64,000 nt of DNA from Arion vulgaris (lineage: Eukaryota > Mollusca > Gastropoda > Stylommatophora > Arionidae): NCBI GenBank assembly GCA_020796225.1, contig CM036754.1, forward strand, positions 20,960,867-21,024,866. Direction: 5' to 3'. The translations under genes and the position numbers were made by a program. Each line of letters starts with the position of its first letter. Position 1 is the stretch's first letter. The notes under the pieces were generated by a model, which saw nothing but the letters and a program-made list of their open reading frames with translations, was not told where the DNA came from and did not search any database. This document shows positions 1-11,294 of this stretch, one piece after another.

Positions 1-394
1 AAAACATACGTATGTTTTCTGCACCTATTGCATTTTTTTTGCCCACCTCACCGCATCCTTGATATCATCCCCTCATGAGATCATGTGTCTCAATTTCCTG
101 AGATCGACATTTATATAAAATAGTTGATCTGGTAGCGCTCCAACCTACCATGTATTTCTGCGAACTCTGCTTAGATAGTGAGTTAACAGAGCCATACCCT
201 CTTTTCTCATTCGACATCTGCAGAATAAGATCATCGCTCCCGAAGTCGGGAACATACCTATTCTTTCATACACCATTCATATTTATGCACAGTTTCCAGA
301 GCAGTTTCAATAATTTGTCATTTCTCACCATTCCACAGAACTCTACCCACTCCTCACTTTAAGTCTTTTTTACAGTGTTTTGTATATGTTTAGG
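1..394. other. unassigned AT-rich sequence
   Basis: I recognise no gene or repeat here. A short open frame from 150 to 362 shows no family motif and is probably chance. Confidence 0.4.
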
Positions 395-620
395 GGTATC
401 TGCGGCGCAGAGGTTTGGTGATCGCTTCTCGTTTCAAAGATGTTCGGTTCGCTCCCTCTTGAAGTCATCTGAATATTTTTGAAGAGATCCCTGATCTCAG
501 TGTAGGTGAGATCGAGTTCTTAGTTGTATCGGAGGCGGACGATAAAACGTGGTTCCCATGTTCAATGTGAACACGTAAAAGACCCTTTAGCAGTTGAAAA
601 TCGCGAAGAGCAGGCTGAAA
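395..620 (+). mobile_element. SINE-P, tRNA-like head
   Basis: The first ~60 bases look like a pol III tRNA promoter: an A-box-like GGCGCAGAGGTTTGG and a B-box-like GGTTCGCTCCC. The body that follows (TATCGGAGGCGGACGATAAA onward) is matched by a second copy at 34148-34240, including the ATGTTCAAT and GCTGAAAATC blocks. A decayed tRNA-derived SINE is the best reading. Confidence 0.5.
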
Positions 621-639
621 CGCCGCTGCTCGAGCAGAA

Positions 640-1110
640 TTCCTTCTTCTTTCTTTTGCCCTTCTCTGCTTTTTGCCGCTAGGTGTAGCAGGTTTAACTG
701 ATGATCGGTTTCCGAGATAATGCACGCTCGGTCGCTTGATATGGTGTGGTATTGTGGAGTTTTAATTAAGATGTCTGTAACTCCATCAACCCATCTTTTC
801 TTGGTCTGCCCTTTCCTCTTGATGATTCCATTTTCAGGTTGTGCGCTCTTACAACCGGTGTATTCGGGTTCATTCTGACCAAGTGACCAAACCATTTGAG
901 TTTCTGTTTTTCAATAAATCTAATAGCAGGTGTTGTTCCGACTGTTCTAATTTCCTCATTTCTTATATGGTCTTTTCTTGTTTTATTTACTGCTTTCCTC
1001 AAGCATCTCATTTCGCATGTGGTAATTTTCTTTTCTTGTTCTTTTGTCAGTGCTCATGTTTGGCTCTGGTAGCACAGTGTTGGTATAAAGATTGAATTTA
1101 TAATCTGTCT
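640..1110 (-). pseudogene. LINE-C reverse transcriptase 3' fragment
   Basis: Minus-strand translation gives the region downstream of the polymerase in RTE-like non-LTR elements: RCLRKAV, then FIEKQKLKWFGHLVRMN, then GKGRPRK, then a HLA-type C-terminus. There are several frame breaks and no catalytic core, so it is a dead 5'-truncated copy. Relatives lie at 3060, 3985, 6165, 7740, 32155 and 47965. Confidence 0.75.
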
Positions 1111-1194
1111 TTTAGTCTCTACTGGAATTGCTGGATGTTTCAAGATTGGGGTAAGCTGGTATGTAATGTAAATAACATTCCTAAAAATATTTTC

Positions 1195-1345
1195 ACCATC
1201 TTCAAAATTACAACGGGTACCCTCACCGGTGCTATGAGTTCGTGCACTGCCCCTGAGATCTTCCTGTGTAAGAAAGAGATCGGATAACACATGGTTTCTC
1301 ACCGACGTGCAATGATGATGCACATATCAGTCAATCATTCAACAA
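1195..1345 (+). repeat. repeat J
   Basis: This segment, with GAGATC, AAAGAGATCGGA and TCTCACCGACGTGCAA blocks and an ending of CAATCAATCA type, is shared with 38745-38880. It is an unclassified dispersed repeat, possibly the 3' end of a LINE or SINE. Confidence 0.5.
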
Positions 1346-1904
1346 CTGTTTCCATAGTAACAAGATAAACATCTATTTGTGTATATATCAATATCCTTCT
1401 GTTGTGGTTAGTTCACTGTAACACATGCAGCTACTCTGGTATGGAAGTAAATCTTATACTAGGCAAAGCTGTCAATTACATAATTATTAAAACAGCTCGT
1501 GCTGCTGCCTTATTTTTTTTAACTCGTTTTTGTAGACTACCTAGTATACATGGTAATTAAACGAAGAGCAATGATGATGGTGGTCTTTTCAATAAATCAA
1601 TATTGGGGATTACGTTATGTACTCATAAATTTAGTATGACAAGTAGAATGATAATGGAAATGATGGCGGTGACTAAAGCACCATTCTGGTTGGAATAACA
1701 AAACTATACTTATGCGTGCATTCTGAGTTATTCATTGAGTATGATCCGAAAGGTGGAGGCTGGTTCGGTGTGCGGGAATGGACTGAACCATTATAAGCGT
1801 CAACAATTCAAAAGTTACATTCATCTTTGTTCGGGCATATGGGTGTGATGGCAAGAGAGAACAGACAGGCTGGCTGGTTCTACCACAATATCATTGGGTC
1901 AGAC

Positions 1905-2165
1905 AGTGGATAGGGTTGACATTATGAACGCCCTCATAGAGTGTGGCCACAAAGAATATTTTTATTTAAACCAATCCACATTAAATGCTTGATTGCAAGA
2001 GTTTAGGTTGAAGATTTGAGTAGCTAGAAAAACAGCTAACAGGTATATGAGTAGGTTTATCAATCAATCAACATCGAACTGGTACGGTTAATCGCTGGAC
2101 GCTGTTAAAGATATTGCGAAGGTAATCGAGCGGTGTGCAATGAAGATATTCCAAACTGAAAATGG
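1905..2165 (+). repeat. repeat K, full-length-like copy
   Basis: It shares several hundred bases with 56880-57190 and part of 44185-44330, both on the minus strand. Common blocks include AACGCCCTCATAGAGT, CTAGAAAAACAGC and GAACTGGTACGGTTA. Similarity persists in translation (VARK, STSNWY, DIAK), so this may be a decayed coding segment of an unrecognised transposon. Confidence 0.5.
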
Positions 2166-2169
2166 ACTG

Positions 2170-2640
2170 GAATTCAGCTTTATTGATGATGATAATGATC
2201 ATTAAATACTTGTCATGAGCAGAACTTTGCCACCCCAACAATTCTCCGGAATTTCTCTTTGTAATAGGCCAGACGGCCTCTGCATCCGTCATGTTCAAAC
2301 TACCGGTTACATCCTGAATCCATCTTCTCCGTGGTCTTCCTCTTCTTCTCTTTGTCGATATGTCTCCTTCCATGATGGTCTTCTCAAGTCCTTCATGTCT
2401 TTTTATATGTCCAAAATACCTCAATTTTATCATTCTTATTTGTAGCAACAGCCAGTTTTCTTTGATTTTGAGTTCTTTCTGAATAGATCCATTTGTTCTC
2501 TTCTCTGTCCATGAAATACAAAGGACTCTTCGGTAACACTTATATTAAAAGCACATATATGTTTTTCCACAGCCTTATTAAATGTCCATGCTTCACAGTC
2601 ACACACATACGTTGCTATTTGGGAATATGCATGCTCTTAG
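2170..2640 (-). pseudogene. LINE-E reverse transcriptase 3' fragment
   Basis: Minus-strand translation gives CEAWTFNKAVEK, then IRMIKLRYFGHIKRHEGLEK, then RRRGRPRRRWIQDV, the conserved C-terminal region of an RTE-like non-LTR element. It ends in an ATC/GAT-rich microsatellite at ~2185-2205, as do other LINE-E copies. No catalytic domain remains. Confidence 0.75.
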
Positions 2641-2679
2641 TATTCTGAACTTTGTTTTCTTACAGTTCAGTTGTGATCA

Positions 2680-2781
2680 GTTCCGGGGTCAAAAGCGCAG
2701 TCAAGGAACAACGTCACGTCATGTTTAGTGAGTTGGCACTAATCAAGATCCTACCCCACCTCCATGTGGTGACCCCGGAAC
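2680..2781. repeat. 12-bp GC-rich inverted repeat
   Basis: GTTCCGGGGTCA at 2680-2691 is perfectly inverted at 2770-2781, enclosing 78 bases. The surrounding GC-rich segment (2660-2860) stands out from the AT-rich flanks. It may be part of an unclassified SINE-like element. Confidence 0.5.
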
Positions 2782-3059
2782 CAGACAGAGGATCATGTCT
2801 GGCTAAGCGGGTAGGGGTCGAGGGAGAGCTACTCTGGTATAAGTAGAGATGAAGACGAAGTTACGTTTGATGAGATCTGCTCGCAACACAGACGAGCAGA
2901 ATACCAGTGATTAATTCTGCACGTCTCTCCTGGTCGATGGGAAAAGCTGAATAAATAAAAACGAAACGTAAAAACTGACAATTTTTCGACTATGAATAAG
3001 GCACACTAGGCTAAGGTACCATCTGTTTGACAAGTACAAGAAGATTTCTATAAAGCCTA

Positions 3060-3440
3060 TTGTGTGCGCCTTGTACGTGGTGTCTTTCCCTGCTTCTGTC
3101 GTTTCTGTGGTTCACCTTTTGGGTGGGCAACCGTTTGCGTTGTATTCACTGTATCTCAATAGCATTGCCCTTTGATGTGCATTGTCTGTTGGTAATCTAC
3201 TTATATGGCCGAATAATTTAATTTGTTGTTTCTTAATAAAGTTCAGTATTGATGTTGTGTACACTTTTTTCCCCTGATATCTTCTTTTCTAAATCGGTCT
3301 TTTCTTGATACTCCCAGCACTCTACGTAAACACTTCATCGCTGTCGTGACTAGTTTTCTTCTGTCGTTTGATGTCCACGCCCATGTTTGGCATTAATAGC
3401 ATAATGTCAGGCAAGAAAGATCACGTTGTAGAATTCTCTT
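3060..3440 (-). pseudogene. LINE-C 3' fragment
   Basis: The minus strand encodes a decayed FIKKQQIKLFGHISRLP followed by a RWTTE-type segment. This is the same C-terminal region as at 4472-4690 on the other strand. Confidence 0.65.
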
Positions 3441-3509
3441 TTAGTGTTCATGGTGACATATTTAGCATGTTTTCATGTCTAATTTTGTATCTTTTTGTTT
3501 TCTCAAGAG

Positions 3510-3725
3510 AGCAGTGATGGCTTATTGGTTAGTGTGCATGCTTCCTAGTTGTGTGAACCCAGGCTCAAAACTTTCAATTAGAGTGAGACTTTTTCCGACT
3601 GCAGGGACTTTCAAGTTGACCCAATCGCAAATGGGTATAAAAGAAAGATAATGAAAAATAAGCACAGTCGGTGGCGTGATATTAACTACATCACCGATAG
3701 TGGGCCGTAAGCCAAAGAAAATACG
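3510..3725 (+). mobile_element. SINE-B copy
   Basis: A tRNA-like head (GGCTTATTGGTTAGTGTGCA) is followed by the body hallmark TTGACCCAATCGCAAATGGGTA and a GCGTGATATTAACTACATCA block. The body matches the better preserved copy at 29065. Confidence 0.6.
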
Positions 3726-3732
3726 AACCAAC

Positions 3733-3969
3733 ACTTCTTTTTCTTTGCGTTCGTTCTTTACGCCCAATTTTAATCACTCTTTGTGATATGTTGGATCTTT
3801 GCAAAGATCGTGTATACGTTGCATATTGGTTTGGTAGGCCCTAAACGCATAGACTTCTACACATTTAGGACAAGTACATCTAATTTCAGCTAAACCTCCT
3901 TAGTCGTCTCTTACGACATGCGTGGTTCTATTCTTTAACCCGAATTTGGACCCGGTAACCACTCGGGCG
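3733..3969 (-). mobile_element. SINE-C copy
   Basis: On the minus strand it runs from a CGCCCGAGTGG head through ACGACATGCGTGG-type sequence and GACTAAGGAGGTTTAGCTG to CACAAAGAGTGATT and an AAAGAAAAAGAAG tail. Near-identical order occurs at 22015 and 47161. Confidence 0.65.
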
Positions 3970-3984
3970 CAACCCAACACGAAA

Positions 3985-4720
3985 TTCCCAATATACTTTA
4001 GCGATCAGGCAATTCATATCAACAAGAAGAACAGCTACAAACACATCAACAGACTCCAGTTAGCATGTAACGAATACAACATGAGATTAACATCGACAAA
4101 ACAGAAGTAATGACATTCGCCAGAGAGGAAAACACTACCAACATCTCCATCGATAATCACCTACTAAATCAAGTAAAGATTTCACATACCTGGGAGCATT
4201 TTTCAGCAAACGGAAGAATAACAATGAAATTCAACACAGATGCAACAAAGCAAATCAAATGATAGGCAAATGGCGCCAATTTTAAGATGCAAACACGTCA
4301 CCATGACACAAAAGAGCAATTTCAACACAATCTTTCCCATTATGTTACCAGTGCCAAACCTGACGCTGACAACAAACGATAAAGAAAACTAGTCACAACA
4401 GAGATGAAGTGTCTACGCAGAATGCTGGGTGTAAAGAAAAGACCGTTGAGAAATGAGACATCAGGAAAAAAGTGGGTACAACATCAGTACTAGACTTCAT
4501 CCAGAAACAACAAATTAAATGGTTCGGTCACGTAAGCAGATTACCATCAGACATGACAAAGACAATGCTCTCTGATACAATGAGTACAAAGCAAAGGCCG
4601 CACGCAAGATGGACCTCAGAGATAACAGAGGCGACGAAAGAGACTATCTACGAAGCGCATACTAGGCCCGTTTTAGAAATATCTTCCTGACCTGACGCTG
4701 TGAGGCAAACAGATTCAGAA
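3985..4720 (+). pseudogene. LINE-C, RT palm remnant to 3' region
   Basis: Plus-strand translation starts near the polymerase active site (FSDQAI, a decayed F-A-D-D), passes YKHINRLQLACNEYNMR and a F-T-Y-L-G-A segment, and reaches FIQKQQIKWFGHVSRLP. The frame is broken several times. The reading as RT rests on motif order, not an intact domain. Confidence 0.65.
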
Positions 4721-5214
4721 GAAAGAAGAAAGAAAAACTTTAGCTTCTCTTCAAGCTTCTGGTATTTCAATCTTCAGTAAGGGCTTTTTATGCGTTCTTG
4801 TCCCTTGCAACGTGTGTTGTCTTACCTGCTGTTATTTCAATCTTCAGTAGGACTATTCTGTGCTCTTTCCTCTTGTACAGTCCTGCTGTTCATCGACACC
4901 GTATACGGCCAACTAGTTTAAACTACCAGAATCACAGAACCATCCCTATAGATGGCAAAATCCACTGAACGTTGTCCCTATCAATTATGTTAATTTATAT
5001 AAATATAAATGCTATGGAATTTCTCTGCAGACCATGGATATAGAAGAAAACATACAGTTCTATCCAGAAGGAACTTAAAATTAAACAAAACTGTCTAATG
5101 CCACAAATAAGGATGTGAAAATTGAAGTAATTTTACACATAAAGAGAACAGAAGTACTGAAGTTGACAAAAAGTTTAAAAGTTAATTGCATATCCTTAAC
5201 ATGACTTTGCAAAT
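4721..5214. other. unassigned sequence
   Basis: It holds a short duplication of TATTTCAATCTTCAGTA about 66 bases apart (near 4765 and 4832). No gene or known repeat was recognised. Confidence 0.4.
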
Positions 5215-5415
5215 CAACCACAACTTTTTAACGCTGTTTGTGATTTTCTAGCATTAATACGTTCAGTAGTTTGCCATTGCTTTCTGAACGGGTGGTGCCA
5301 TCGTCCTTTTGCAAAAATCCACAAGAAACAATTTGCAACCTAACTGTACGCAGCGTGATTCGAACGTAGAACGTGAGGGTTAATAGACCGAGTCACCACC
5401 CTCCAGGTCACAGAC
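5215..5415 (-). mobile_element. SINE-N with tRNA-like head
   Basis: On the minus strand a head GTGGTGACTCGGTCTATTAA with a B-box-like CGTTCGAATCAC leads into the diagnostic CATTCAGAAGGCAATGGCAA-type block and a TAGAAAATC segment. Other copies lie at 33900 and 50455. Confidence 0.6.
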
Positions 5416-5807
5416 GCCACCGAAGATGACAATTATGGAGAAATGCAACTATGGAAAAATGGAAAAAAGGAACGCAACGGAGAAAAGAGATGCAAAATGT
5501 ATTAGATGATTTGGGCATAACAGAGTTTGGACATCTGAACTGTTAGAATTTTCCCAAGTGTTGTTATCGTGGCAAAGTTCTGCTCAGAAAAAGCTATTTG
5601 ATGAGAATGTAACGATTTCGCTAGTCGGAAACAAATTAGAAAATATAATTATCTTAAAAGTCTAATGGTGCATTCAAATAGCAGCATGCTAGCAATGTAG
5701 GTTTTGTGTTAATGGTGGAAAATAATTAAACACATAATCACATTTTTATTTATAATAGCATTTATGTCTGACAACAGATTAAAATTACAATAGTGTCTGG
5801 GAGTACA

Positions 5808-6165
5808 TCATCATCATTCAGTGGCCTGTCCTGAGCAGAACTTTGCCAACCTAACAGTCCCATTAATGTCTTTCATATACAGCAGATGTCCTATTGTTGT
5901 TACTATCATGTTCAGGTCACCTTTCACATCCTGTACCCACTCTTCGCTTTGGTTTTCATTTTTTTTTCCTTTCAGCAGTGCCTCCAGCCATAATTGTCTT
6001 TTTCCATGTCTCTTTGTGTGTCTAAAATAATTCATCTTCCTCTATCTAATATTTTCTCATCAACCAATTGTCATCAGTTCTGAGTTTTCTTGTTGGGTAG
6101 ATCTGTTTTGCTCTTTTCTGTGTCCATAGAATTTTGATAACTCTACTATAACTTTCTGTCTTCTT
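5808..6165 (-). pseudogene. LINE-E 3' fragment
   Basis: Minus-strand translation gives QLVDEK, NYFRHTKRHGK, then WVQDVKGDLNM, parallel to the copy at 2170. It ends in a GATGATGAT microsatellite. Several frame breaks are present. Confidence 0.65.
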
Positions 6166-6660
6166 TCTTCTGTTGTCACATTGCTACCAGGTTGTAGCAC
6201 AGTATCGTGGTCTTCTGTATTTGTTTTGCGCTTCTTTGGTGGCTTGAGTAATTGGTTCTGCATCTGTTATCATGATTCACCCCACCTATCTTTTACTTTT
6301 GTACTTGGTCTTCCTCTCGCCTTTCGCCCAGTGTTCTGATGTAAAAAAAAAACTTTATATATATCATAGTCTGGCTACAATTCTGACAAGGAGATCAAAA
6401 CATTTCATTCTCCGGGGTTTTTTTTTTGCTTCGATGTAATTAAAAAAGAGTCTTGTTACAGCCATGAAATGTTTTTACTCTATCTCATCGTGTTGTTGAT
6501 GACCTTTCGAAGAATGGCATTTCACATGTGATTTTCTGTGCCTATACTTTATTCATTGTCAATGTTTGGCATACTATAGCATTTATATATAACGTCATGC
6601 ATGTGATTTTTCGCTGATTTGCTAAATGTCCAAGTCTCGCATCCATATGTTACTCGGGTA
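6166..6660 (-). pseudogene. LINE-C-like 3' fragment
   Basis: Adjacent to the LINE-E fragment is sequence matching the 7740 and 32155 copies, such as the complement of TTGTCACATTGCTACCAGG and of TGGTCTTCCTCTCGCCTT. It is heavily decayed, with an internal A/T homopolymer. Confidence 0.5.
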
Positions 6661-7739
6661 ATTACCAAATCAAAATAAACAGACCATGCACCAATTTGTC
6701 ACTAACATAAATGAACGCATAGGAAATTAGTATTTTATTCAAATGATATTCTTATTGCTTGGTATATTATCTATAATTTTACGTCTAGAATAACATTTTA
6801 CAGTTACTGATTCCTTCTCACAAATAACAATTAAAATTACCGAAAGTTGACGGAGTAACGTTATCCACAAACTCTTCTGTGGAAGAAACTTAAAATTTGG
6901 GCGACATATTTGACCCATTCACCACCTTCAAAATCACTAGCAAACCACACAGATGAGAATCTGTCACTGCTGGCACATATATACAGACTCAGGACTTCGT
7001 ACACACCAAAAGTTCCATATATGGAACCACAGCCAACTCTAGATAACTAGGTCAGACAACTGACCGGGGAATCCCTGACCTAGATCAGAGAAGGAGGGCA
7101 GGAAAATATAGATGTTTGATAGAACACTGCAAGCATTTTTGCAATTTAACTCAATTTCTGTGAGTCTATTGTTATTTATTGGTGAAAAATATTCATAATG
7201 TTGATATTCCTTATTATTAAACTTGACGTGTTGCATAATATAACTTCGAGTTAGCATTTTGTGTTGATTTTAAAATGAATTCGTCTATATACAACAATAC
7301 TGGAATGCGAGGTTACGTGGTGTAGTTGTGGTCTGATTTCCCATAATTCTTACCCGAGTCCGAAGGCCCATAAGTTTATAATTGGCTCTGGTGGAACCCA
7401 GACCCTGAACACATACTTCCGGGCTGTAAAACCTAGCATGTCCTAATACCCCAGACATTGTCAGAAAGTACAGAGCTTGAGACAGAAGCTATTGGACAAG
7501 GGTTCGAACCTGGAAAAGACACCGGACTTTAGCGTGACGACAGGATTGAAGTCTTAACACGACCACAGACGAAAAAGCAAGGATAAACCAGATATAGTTT
7601 GTTAATAAAGTACAGAGTAAAATTTTAAAAAAAACATAAATGACAATGTATGTGCATTCGTTTTGAAAACATTCTTGGTTGATATTTTAATTATGAAGAT
7701 AAAGAAGAAATAATGTGATTACGATGTTACTATTTTCCC
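6661..7739. other. unassigned AT-rich sequence
   Basis: No gene was recognised. A TTCGAACC-containing stretch near 7500 could be a degenerate pol III B-box, but no paired A-box convinced me. Confidence 0.35.
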
Positions 7740-8110
7740 CTCTTTCTTCTTCTTTGTCGTCACACGGCTACCGGGTTGTTGCCCAGTGTCGTGGTTTTCT
7801 GTTTTGTCTTGCACTGTTCTGGTGGCTTGGTGATTATTATTTTGATGTTTGACAGGATTCTGCTATGCCATCTAACCATTTTTGTGGTCTTCCTCTCGCC
7901 TTCTTTCCTGATGTTTTGTTGTAGGAGACTCTGTAAACTGTGGAGTTTGGATGCATTCTTATTAAGTGGTCAAACCACTTCATTCTTTGTTTCTCAATGT
8001 AATTCAAGCAGTTTTGTGCCAACTTTCTTCTTATGCTGATGTTGGTGACTCTGTCTTTTCTGGTGTTGTTGGTAACTTTTCACAGGCACCACATTTCCAA
8101 TGTACTTATT
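7740..8110 (-). pseudogene. LINE-C 3' fragment
   Basis: Minus-strand translation gives NYIEKQRMKWFDHLIRMHPN followed by ARGRPQKWLDGI, the LINE-C C-terminal signature. It is truncated and out of frame elsewhere. Confidence 0.7.
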
Positions 8111-9224
8111 TGTTTCTTTATGTGTTGCAAATTCAAAGAAAATTCAGTATCTTATTTTTAGTTCAACGTGATAAATTGAAATTTGTTTTTAAAATTTACA
8201 AGTACAAGAGATCACAGTTTATTTATTTGTTCGTCGTGACATGTTGTCATTGTTGGATACATTGAATTGTTCTGTTAATCTTTCTAACGTGCGTCAGGTA
8301 TCAGAGATCGATACTCATGCTACTCAAGAGCTGCACTTCTCAAAGCAAGACATACATAGCAAATATCTGTCATTCTGAATGTCAAATAGACAAATAGGTG
8401 GTGACGTACATATTCTGTGTTTTACAAGTATATATAAGAACATGTGTCGTCTATAATGACAATTGCAATCGATTTTCTTTCTAAACTTGTTTTTAAATAT
8501 CATTTTTGTACTTTACAAGGTGGCTGCTTATTTCGGTAGCTCATCATGCCGCCCATGATGTGTCTTCTTTGTCATCCACTGTTTCTTTAGTCTACTCATT
8601 TTTTTGTTCTGAATATATAGAATGTGTCACTTTGTTATGCAGTTTACAGCTAAAACACCATATATGCTCTTTAGTAAAACAAAGCAGTTTTAAGCACAGC
8701 AAATTTAGGACCGGGTTTGCCTTTACTCTTCGTTACCCACAAGCTAGACAGTCTGCAATAAGGCAGTCTGTTACCAGGATCACAACTTGGACGGAGAGTA
8801 GCGTCTTGATCAGCTTTGACCCACTGAACCAGACGACTTGTGTCCTCTCATTCACTGTGTCTTCGACCCTGTTTCTTCACTGTACAGGGCGGTGCGCTTG
8901 AGGTCTTCACCGGTCTCCCATAGTTTTTTCTGAAGGGTAGTTCTATTGGTCAGATTTTTATTCTCACGCTGATCTGATTGGGGCAGTCTTGCAGAGTGTT
9001 AGACCTGCATATTCTTTGACCAACAGTACACCGTTGGATCACTATCTCTGCACGCAGAAATATATATTATTGATAAGGAAGTCACTTATCCATAAGTATA
9101 AAATTTGGTAATGTAGACATGCAAACTTATTGATACTCTATCGATATTTTAATTCGTTTTAACATAATGTAAGTACAAATTAAGAACCTATTTTTATATC
9201 ATGTGCTATATTATTGATATGGTG
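8111..9224. other. unassigned sequence
   Basis: A 131-codon open frame at 8506-8901 is rich in S, L and T and has no recognisable domain, splice context or homologue I know. I treat it as chance. Confidence 0.35.
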
Positions 9225-9425
9225 TTATGACCATATTTGTCTTTGATCAGCGTCACACGATGGATGATGTCTTCACTGCTGGTTCTCTGATGCCTATTGA
9301 GACTGGATCGACCTGAGAGGCAAATGGTCGGGAGGTGGGGGAATACCACTATATCTGTGGAATTGAATCCTGATACCACGCATCTATAAAGCAAGTGCAC
9401 TAACCACTACACTTTCACGGCTCTT
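9225..9425 (-). mobile_element. SINE-B copy
   Basis: On the minus strand the tRNA-like head reads GTGTAGTGGTTAGTGCACTT with a B-box GGATTCAATTCC. The body has a GGTCGATCCAGTCTCAAT block, and the copy ends in CATCGTGTGACG-type sequence. This is one of the clearest tRNA-like heads in the window. Confidence 0.65.
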
Positions 9426-9799
9426 ATATTGAGCAGTAATATCTTAATAAATGTGAGATAATCGTTAGTTTTGAGTGAACAAATGAGTTTATAAAATGGA
9501 TTATTGGGGAAAAACAACTCTTCAGTCGACAAGGGCATTGTATATTATCCTAAAGAATTGTGTGGAGTTATCTCTCGATAAATAATGATTTATTATCATC
9601 TTGTCAGCCATTCTGCCATATGTAAATAGAGCACCACTTTGGGTGAAAGCTATCATGTGTGTGCCTTGGCCCTTTCACACTAATATTTTATTAAACGTGT
9701 TGTTTACAGATAGCTCAACAAAGCATCTTTATGACAATGAAAACTCACTATGTGAATTCAACCAATGACACTGCGAAACGAATACCCAGTGCTATATTG

Positions 9800-10000
9800 A
9801 TCAATACTTCTGTGGCAGCGAATCATGGACAATGAATAAACAATCAATACGATCATTGAACTATGAGATGTGTTTTACAAAGAATGCTGAAAATTCCATG
9901 GACAGCGAATAAAACAAATGTGGAGGTTTTAAATCAGGCCTGCATCAAAGAAACCTTATCAACAGAATGGCAGCATGGTGGTACTGATTGATTATTCACA
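9800..10000 (+). pseudogene. LINE-D fragment
   Basis: The run ATGCTGAAAATTCCATGGAC followed by GCGAATAAAACAAATGTGGA matches the RRMMRIPWTAK-type region of the copy at 50690. The fragment is short, with no intact frame. Confidence 0.55.
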
Positions 10001-10229
10001 GATACAGATGTTCTATAATTTTGTAAGTTGTTTGAATTCGTCATCTTTATATATTTTGTAGAGTTGTTTGAGTTCTGATAATCTATACAAGTTGGAAAAA
10101 GCTATCGTTATCTATAGAATTTTGTTGACAATCACTATAGCATTGCGTTAGCCGCTTGCATTCTTGGCATGATCACAGGATCAAATTCTACAGTTCGATT
10201 GGGTTTTTCGACCTTAGCCACTCTCGGGT

Positions 10230-10505
10230 CTTCTCTTCTTCTTCGATCGTTCTAGGCTTGTTTTATCATTCTCTTTGTGATATATAACACAAACATCAGA
10301 ACGTAGTGTACGGCACCACCTTCAGCACCTATTTGAGCTCAGTTGCTTATCCTTCGGTGGGTGTTCGATTTCAGCCAGCTATTTTGTGCGATTCGCTTCT
10401 TCCGCTAGTCTTAGACTGCCCTCAGCCAAACCCACAAGGCGTGGTTGCCATTTCTTTCAGGGCAGCGACCCTTAGACGCCTGCCCTCCCGGCTATGAGCA
10501 CCATC
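10230..10505 (-). mobile_element. SINE-D copy
   Basis: On the minus strand the 3' end is ATCACAAAGAGAATGATAAA then GAACGATCGAAGAAGAAG, the tail module shared with SINE-C and SINE-E. Upstream is a CACCCACCGAAGGATAAGCA block shared with the copy at 12100. The 5' boundary is uncertain. Confidence 0.5.
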
Positions 10506-10933
10506 TACCCAACAAAACCGTCGTTTTAGTGAAACATTGGTTTGTCGCCCGTTCAGGTTGTTTACGGTTTGTCCTATCCTTTGATTGTCCCCAATCAATC
10601 TACAAGGCAGTAGATTCCCTGCTATCGGAAACACGCATGTTATACCTCTGCTGGGCTTCCCGTGATTTGACATTTGTGGGACGCACCCTGCCTACCCTGC
10701 TGCGATGCTGCTGCACGCTTGCTGCTCTATGCTGCTGCTACGCCGCTGCCACGCTTACACTGGTTTTGTCTCTGCTGGGCTTACCAGTTGTTCTACTGGT
10801 GGAACGCGCACCTCTTGCCGTCCTGCCCTTGATGAGGCCACTATGACTTTGCCAGCTTGTCTAGCTGCCATGATGCCTGTCACCATCATCTTTATATATA
10901 CATATATTTGTAATAATGGACAGTTCAACTTAC

Positions 10934-11073
10934 CCCTTTCACTCTGTAATTTGTTTTCATGTCCGGGCAATGTATATTTATATTGCAATGTATACTGTAT
11001 TAGCCAGTATACTAGCTTTGCGTCATAAAAAAAATGCTATTAGCCAGTATATCAGCTCTGAGAAATGAAAGGG
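10934..11073. mobile_element. piggyBac-type MITE
   Basis: The ends CCCTTTCACTCTG (left) and CCCTTTCATTTCTC (right, inverted) form terminal inverted repeats. The right end abuts TTAA at 11074-11077 and the left abuts TTAC. TTAA target use and CCCTTT ends are typical of piggyBac. The body shares TATACTGGC and ATGACGCAAAGC-type blocks with 26989-27090. Confidence 0.55.
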
Positions 11074-11090
11074 TTAAACATCAACTCGTA

Positions 11091-11238
11091 TATAGTCGGT
11101 ATTCATTTTTAGATTCGATTAATTCAAATATTCGAGTTAACAGAAATCGACTTAACATGACTTTTCCGGGACTAAGCTGATCAAATCGACTTTAGCAGAA
11201 TTTGTCTTATCAGAGTTCGACTTATGTGGATTCGACTG
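11091..11238. mobile_element. Tigger/pogo-like MITE
   Basis: The right end, read inward, is CAGTCGAATCCACATAAGTC, beside a TA dinucleotide. The left end begins TAGTCGGTATTC. The body is dense in TCGA-type motifs. The inverted ends resemble pogo/Tigger elements, but the left end is decayed. Confidence 0.4.
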
Positions 11239-11294
11239 TATAATCATTTTGGCTATGCCATTAGCATGCGCTCACCAAAAGTTCATATCTTAAT

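Noticed and set aside
10445..10846. 133-codon Cys/Leu-rich plus frame
   Set aside because: It is driven by a CTG/GCTGC-rich low-complexity stretch at ~10684-10760 and SINE-D sequence, with no domain.
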